DNA from: Pseudomonadota bacterium
Lineage (GTDB): Bacteria; Pseudomonadota; Alphaproteobacteria; Rhizobiales; Hyphomicrobiaceae
Length of the DNA: 7,283 nucleotides
Reading direction: 5' to 3'
NCBI GenBank assembly: GCA_003242645.1
Contig: QGVC01000178.1
Span: forward strand, 1 to 7,283
Below the pieces are notes generated by a model that searched no databases, was not told the DNA's origin, and saw only the letters and a program-made list of their open reading frames with translations. Positions 5,257 to 7,283 of the stretch are shown here, one piece after another (position 1 is the first letter of the stretch; the number at the start of each line of letters is the position of its first letter). The translations under genes and the position numbers were made by a program.

Positions 5257-6342
5257 TCATAGCGGCAAGGCGCGCCCGTCGGCCTCTCGCCAGCCGATAG
5301 CTACGGTGGCCCCAGGGGTCAGGCCGTCCATGCCGAGGACAGGAGTCTTGACGATGAAGTCATCGCGTCCGAGCGCCTCGAGGCGCACACGAAGGTGATC
5401 GCCGTGATAGATCACTTCGAGGATGCGGCCATCGAACCGGTTCGTGGCATCCGCAGCCGCCGCACCGAGCAGAAGGCGCTCGGGCCGTAACGAGACAAGG
5501 ACCCGGTCGCCGGTGGCAACGCCATTGCTCGCCTCGGCCAACACGGTGCTGCCGTTGTCCACCTCCACGGCTGCGACGCCGTTTGCCAGCGTGCGAACTG
5601 TGCCTTCGATACGATTGTTCTCGCCGATGAACTGCGCGACGAAGGCGGTATCCGGCCGGTCGTAGATCGCACGGGGTGAGCCGATCTGCTGAATGCGCCC
5701 CTCGTTCAGAACGGCGATGCGGTCTGACATGGTCAGCGCTTCGCCCTGATCGTGGGTGACGTAGACCACCGTCACGCCGAGCTGATTGTGCAGCTGCTTG
5801 ATCTCGTACTGCATGTGCTCGCGGAGCTGCTTGTCGAGGGCCCCCAACGGCTCGTCCATGAGCACCAGGAGCGGCTCGAACACGAGCGCCCTCGCGAGCG
5901 CGACGCGCTGCTGCTGTCCGCCTGAGAGTTGGGACGGCATGCGATCGCCGAGGTTGGGCAGGCGAACCATCTCCAGCGCGCGGGCGACCTTCTCGCGAAT
6001 GACGGCGCGGGGCACCCCGCGCACCTCCAAAGGGAAGGCGAGGTTCTCCGCGACGGTCATATGCGGAAAAAGGGCGTAGTTCTGGAAAACCATGCCGATG
6101 CCGCGCTTATGAGGCGGCAAGCGCGTGATGTCGGTGCCATCAAGGGTGATCAAGCCGCGGGTCGGCATCTCGAAACCCGCGAGCATCATCAGGATGGTCG
6201 ATTTGCCGGAGCCGGACGGGCCGAGGAGTGTCAGGAACTCGCCGCGGTGGACGTCAAGGTTCAACCCGGACACGACGAGCGTCGAGCCGTCGTATGTCTT
6301 GTCGACATTATCGAACCGGACGAAGCTGTCGGACGCCCCCAT
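5257..6342 (-). CDS. ABC transporter ATP-binding protein, PotA-type (polyamine-like importer)
   Basis: 361 residues, normal for the PotA/CysA/MalK class. A cytoplasmic ATPase that dimerises and drives uptake through the two permeases. The nucleotide-binding domain covers about 7-240: aromatic A-loop Tyr17, Walker A GPSGSGKST (41-49), Q-loop Gln87 (FQNYALFP), signature LSGGQQQR (139-146), Walker B LVLMDE (159-164), D-loop GALD (167-170) and switch His197 (VTHD). All catalytic positions are intact. The C-terminal part (about 243-355) is a TOBE-type regulatory domain, with VSLRPERLL at 283-291. The ATG at 6342-6340 has a GAGGA ribosome binding site about 4 bases upstream, partly inside a 10-bp palindrome (6349-6358). 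It is the first gene of the operon; the binding-protein gene starts 96 bases after its stop. The last codons read CTATGA, so its TGA overlaps an ATG that opens a 17-codon frame. Family and role are sure; the transported substrate is not. Confidence 0.
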   Translation of the reverse strand: MGASDSFVRFDNVDKTYDGSTLVVSGLNLDVHRGEFLTLLGPSGSGKSTILMMLAGFEMPTRGLITLDGTDITRLPPHKRGIGMVFQNYALFPHMTVAENLAFPLEVRGVPRAVIREKVARALEMVRLPNLGDRMPSQLSGGQQQRVALARALVFEPLLVLMDEPLGALDKQLREHMQYEIKQLHNQLGVTVVYVTHDQGEALTMSDRIAVLNEGRIQQIGSPRAIYDRPDTAFVAQFIGENNRIEGTVRTLANGVAAVEVDNGSTVLAEASNGVATGDRVLVSLRPERLLLGAAAADATNRFDGRILEVIYHGDHLRVRLEALGRDDFIVKTPVLGMDGLTPGATVAIGWREADGRALPL

Positions 6343-6348
6343 TGATCC

Positions 6349-6358
6349 TCGGTACCGA
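6349..6358. promoter_or_regulatory. Palindrome TCGGTACCGA overlapping the ATPase ribosome binding site
   Basis: TCGGTACCGA is a perfect 10-bp palindrome. On the minus strand its last bases run into the GAGGA ribosome binding site of the ATPase gene. A repressor bound here, or a small RNA fold, could block the first gene of the operon. It may also be chance. Confidence 0.
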
Positions 6359-6658
6359 ATTTCCCAATGACAACATTACGAATTGAGCGCTGACCCGAAC
6401 GGCTCATCCCGAGTCGTGCCGGGCTCGTAGGTCGCAGCGATTTCGCCTGGGTTGCCTGACCGAGCCTCGTCGTCGTTTAGCAGGCGCCAGGTCGGCCTGC
6501 AATTTGATCCACGCGCTTGTGTGCTGCAGCTTGCACGCAAAGGGCGCGCAAAACCCTCATCGCAACGTAAACTAGATCACAAAGTTAACCTCGCAAGTCT
6601 TCGCTGCGGCGGGCAACGATCTGTTATTGGAATTCCGGACCACGAACAGGGCCCGACA

Positions 6659-6687
6659 TTGACGCGGTAGCCGTCGCCTACAGTATA
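6659..6687 (+). promoter_or_regulatory. Candidate sigma70-type promoter for the D,D-carboxypeptidase gene
   Basis: TTGACG (6659-6664) is a five-of-six match to the -35 consensus. AGTATA (6682-6687) follows with a 17-base spacer; reading the -10 box as TATACC (6684-6689) gives 19. Transcription would start near 6695, leaving a leader of about 45 bases before the ATG at 6739. It is the best promoter candidate in the window. Confidence 0.
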
Positions 6688-6738
6688 CCCCACATACCTT
6701 CGTGGTCGTCAGGATTGAGCGAGCAACACAGGAGAGCC

Positions 6739-7283
6739 ATGACTGCAGCTTCACTGAGAGGCATGTCGCGCCGGCCTGGTCGTTGGCTCGGTTTGGCGTT
6801 GGCGGTTGTTGCGGCCTGCACATTCGCCATCGGTCCCGCACTGGCGCAAAGCAATTTCGTAACGCAGGCCAAGCAGGCAATCCTGATCGACGCGAATGAT
6901 GGGTCCGTGCTCTTTCAGCACAATGCGGACGAGCTCATGCATCCCGCCAGCATGAGCAAGCTCATGACCCTCGTGATGGTGTTCCGGGCGCTCAAGTCCG
7001 GGGAGCTCAAGATGGAAGACGAGTTCGTCATGAGCGTGAACGCATGGCGGACGGGCGGCGCGCCTTCGGGCACTTCGGCGATGTTCGTTCCAGTGAACGA
7101 GAAGGTGACGGTGTCCGAGCTGCTGCAGGGCATCATCGTCCAGTCGGGTAACGATGCCTCGATCTGCGTTGCCGAGAACATGGCCGGTACTGAGGAGGCT
7201 TTCGCCGAGCAAATGACCCAGCTCGGCCGCGAAATCGGCCTCACGTCCACAACCTTCAAGAACGCCACAGGGCTCTATCACCC
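6739..7283 (+). CDS. D-alanyl-D-alanine carboxypeptidase (peptidase S11, DacF/PBP5-like), partial, 3' end outside window
   Basis: 181 codons are present and the frame runs off the right edge. The enzyme removes the terminal D-Ala from peptidoglycan pentapeptides in the periplasm and is a low-mass penicillin-binding protein. Residues 1-36 are a signal peptide: basic region SRRPGRW (10-16), hydrophobic core (about 17-31), and ALA before the likely cut at Gln37. The S11 domain follows: QAILIDANDGSVLF (46-59), then SxxK as SMSK, with Ser71 the expected nucleophile and Lys74 its base, within PASMSKLMT (69-77). SxN is SGN (136-138) in IIVQSGNDAS. NATGLYH (175-181) is also conserved. The third motif, KTG, lies beyond the window, as does any C-terminal membrane anchor. 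AGGAG (6730-6734), 4 bases before the ATG, supports this start; Met9 (6763) is an alternative that keeps the signal peptide. Family is sure. Confidence 0.
   Translation, partial: MTAASLRGMSRRPGRWLGLALAVVAACTFAIGPALAQSNFVTQAKQAILIDANDGSVLFQHNADELMHPASMSKLMTLVMVFRALKSGELKMEDEFVMSVNAWRTGGAPSGTSAMFVPVNEKVTVSELLQGIIVQSGNDASICVAENMAGTEEAFAEQMTQLGREIGLTSTTFKNATGLYH

Larger units (their letters stand above)
6343..6738. promoter_or_regulatory. Divergent control region between ABC operon and carboxypeptidase gene
   Basis: A 396-base gap between divergent genes with no supported coding frame; the longest open frames (for example from a TTG at 6452) lack a ribosome binding site and end inside the promoter area. 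It should hold the promoter of the ABC operon (leftward) and of the carboxypeptidase (rightward). Visible elements: a 10-bp palindrome at 6349-6358, an imperfect dyad at 6531-6551 (TTGCACGC / GCGCGCAA, 7 of 8 pairing, loop AAAGG), an AT-richer patch at about 6550-6590, and a promoter candidate at 6659-6687. I could not choose a convincing leftward promoter. Confidence 0.

Noticed and set aside
4210..5262. 350-codon open frame on the plus strand
   Set aside because: It lies antisense to the binding-protein gene, whose signal peptide, family motifs and ribosome binding site are clear. High GC makes long antisense frames common.
6584..6590. CtrA-like half site GTTAACC upstream of the carboxypeptidase
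   Set aside because: The second TTAA half at the expected 7-base spacing is absent, and a single half site is too short to support a call.
6452..6670. 72-codon plus-strand frame in the divergent gap
   Set aside because: It begins with TTG, has no ribosome binding site, and runs into the carboxypeptidase promoter candidate. No family resemblance was seen.
6766..6783. Twin-arginine (Tat) signal in the carboxypeptidase leader
   Set aside because: SRR is followed by Pro-Gly-Arg rather than the xFLK pattern, and S11 enzymes are normally exported by Sec.

Overview
The window looks like ordinary chromosome from a GC-rich alphaproteobacterium, probably in or near Hyphomicrobiales. This rests on codon use, on the gene order ABC ATPase / binding protein / permease / permease typical of polyamine-type transporters in that group, and on the style of the cell-wall genes. 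No taxonomic search was possible, so the assignment is an inference.

Layout from left to right. (1) Positions 1-342, minus strand: start of a DUF1801 (YdhG/frataxin-like fold) protein, cut by the left edge. (2) 343-719: divergent intergenic region with two small dyads and a weak promoter candidate. (3) 720-1886, plus strand: an L,D-transpeptidase (YkuD fold, YafK-like active site) with an N-terminal membrane anchor or signal and a long acidic, proline-rich linker. (4) 1972-6342, minus strand: a four-gene ABC importer operon of the spermidine/putrescine-like class, transcribed right to left as ATPase (5257-6342), periplasmic binding protein (4108-5160), PotB-type permease (2805-4037) and PotC-type permease (1972-2799). 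(5) 6343-6738: divergent control region with a 10-bp palindrome against the ATPase ribosome binding site and a promoter candidate for the rightmost gene. (6) 6739-7283, plus strand: 5' part of a D-alanyl-D-alanine carboxypeptidase (peptidase S11), cut by the right edge.

How the genes work together: the four ABC genes form a complete importer (one binding protein, two different membrane subunits, one ATPase that would dimerise). Its substrate is not fixed by the sequence; a polyamine or another small organic cation is the default family guess. The flanking genes both act on peptidoglycan. D,D-carboxypeptidases trim pentapeptides to the tetrapeptides that L,D-transpeptidases use as donors, so the two wall enzymes are biochemically linked although separated by the transporter and transcribed from different promoters.

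I found no mobile element, CRISPR array, tRNA, rRNA or clearly novel multi-gene system. The points most worth a second look are the roughly 145-residue periplasmic insert in the first permease, an intercistronic hairpin after the binding-protein gene, a 17-codon reading frame overlapping the ATPase stop codon, a perfect 9-bp inverted repeat inside the first permease gene, and the palindrome at the ATPase ribosome binding site.

[Format note: the original answer gave no confidence for any feature; the 0 in each is a placeholder required by the schema, not an estimate.]
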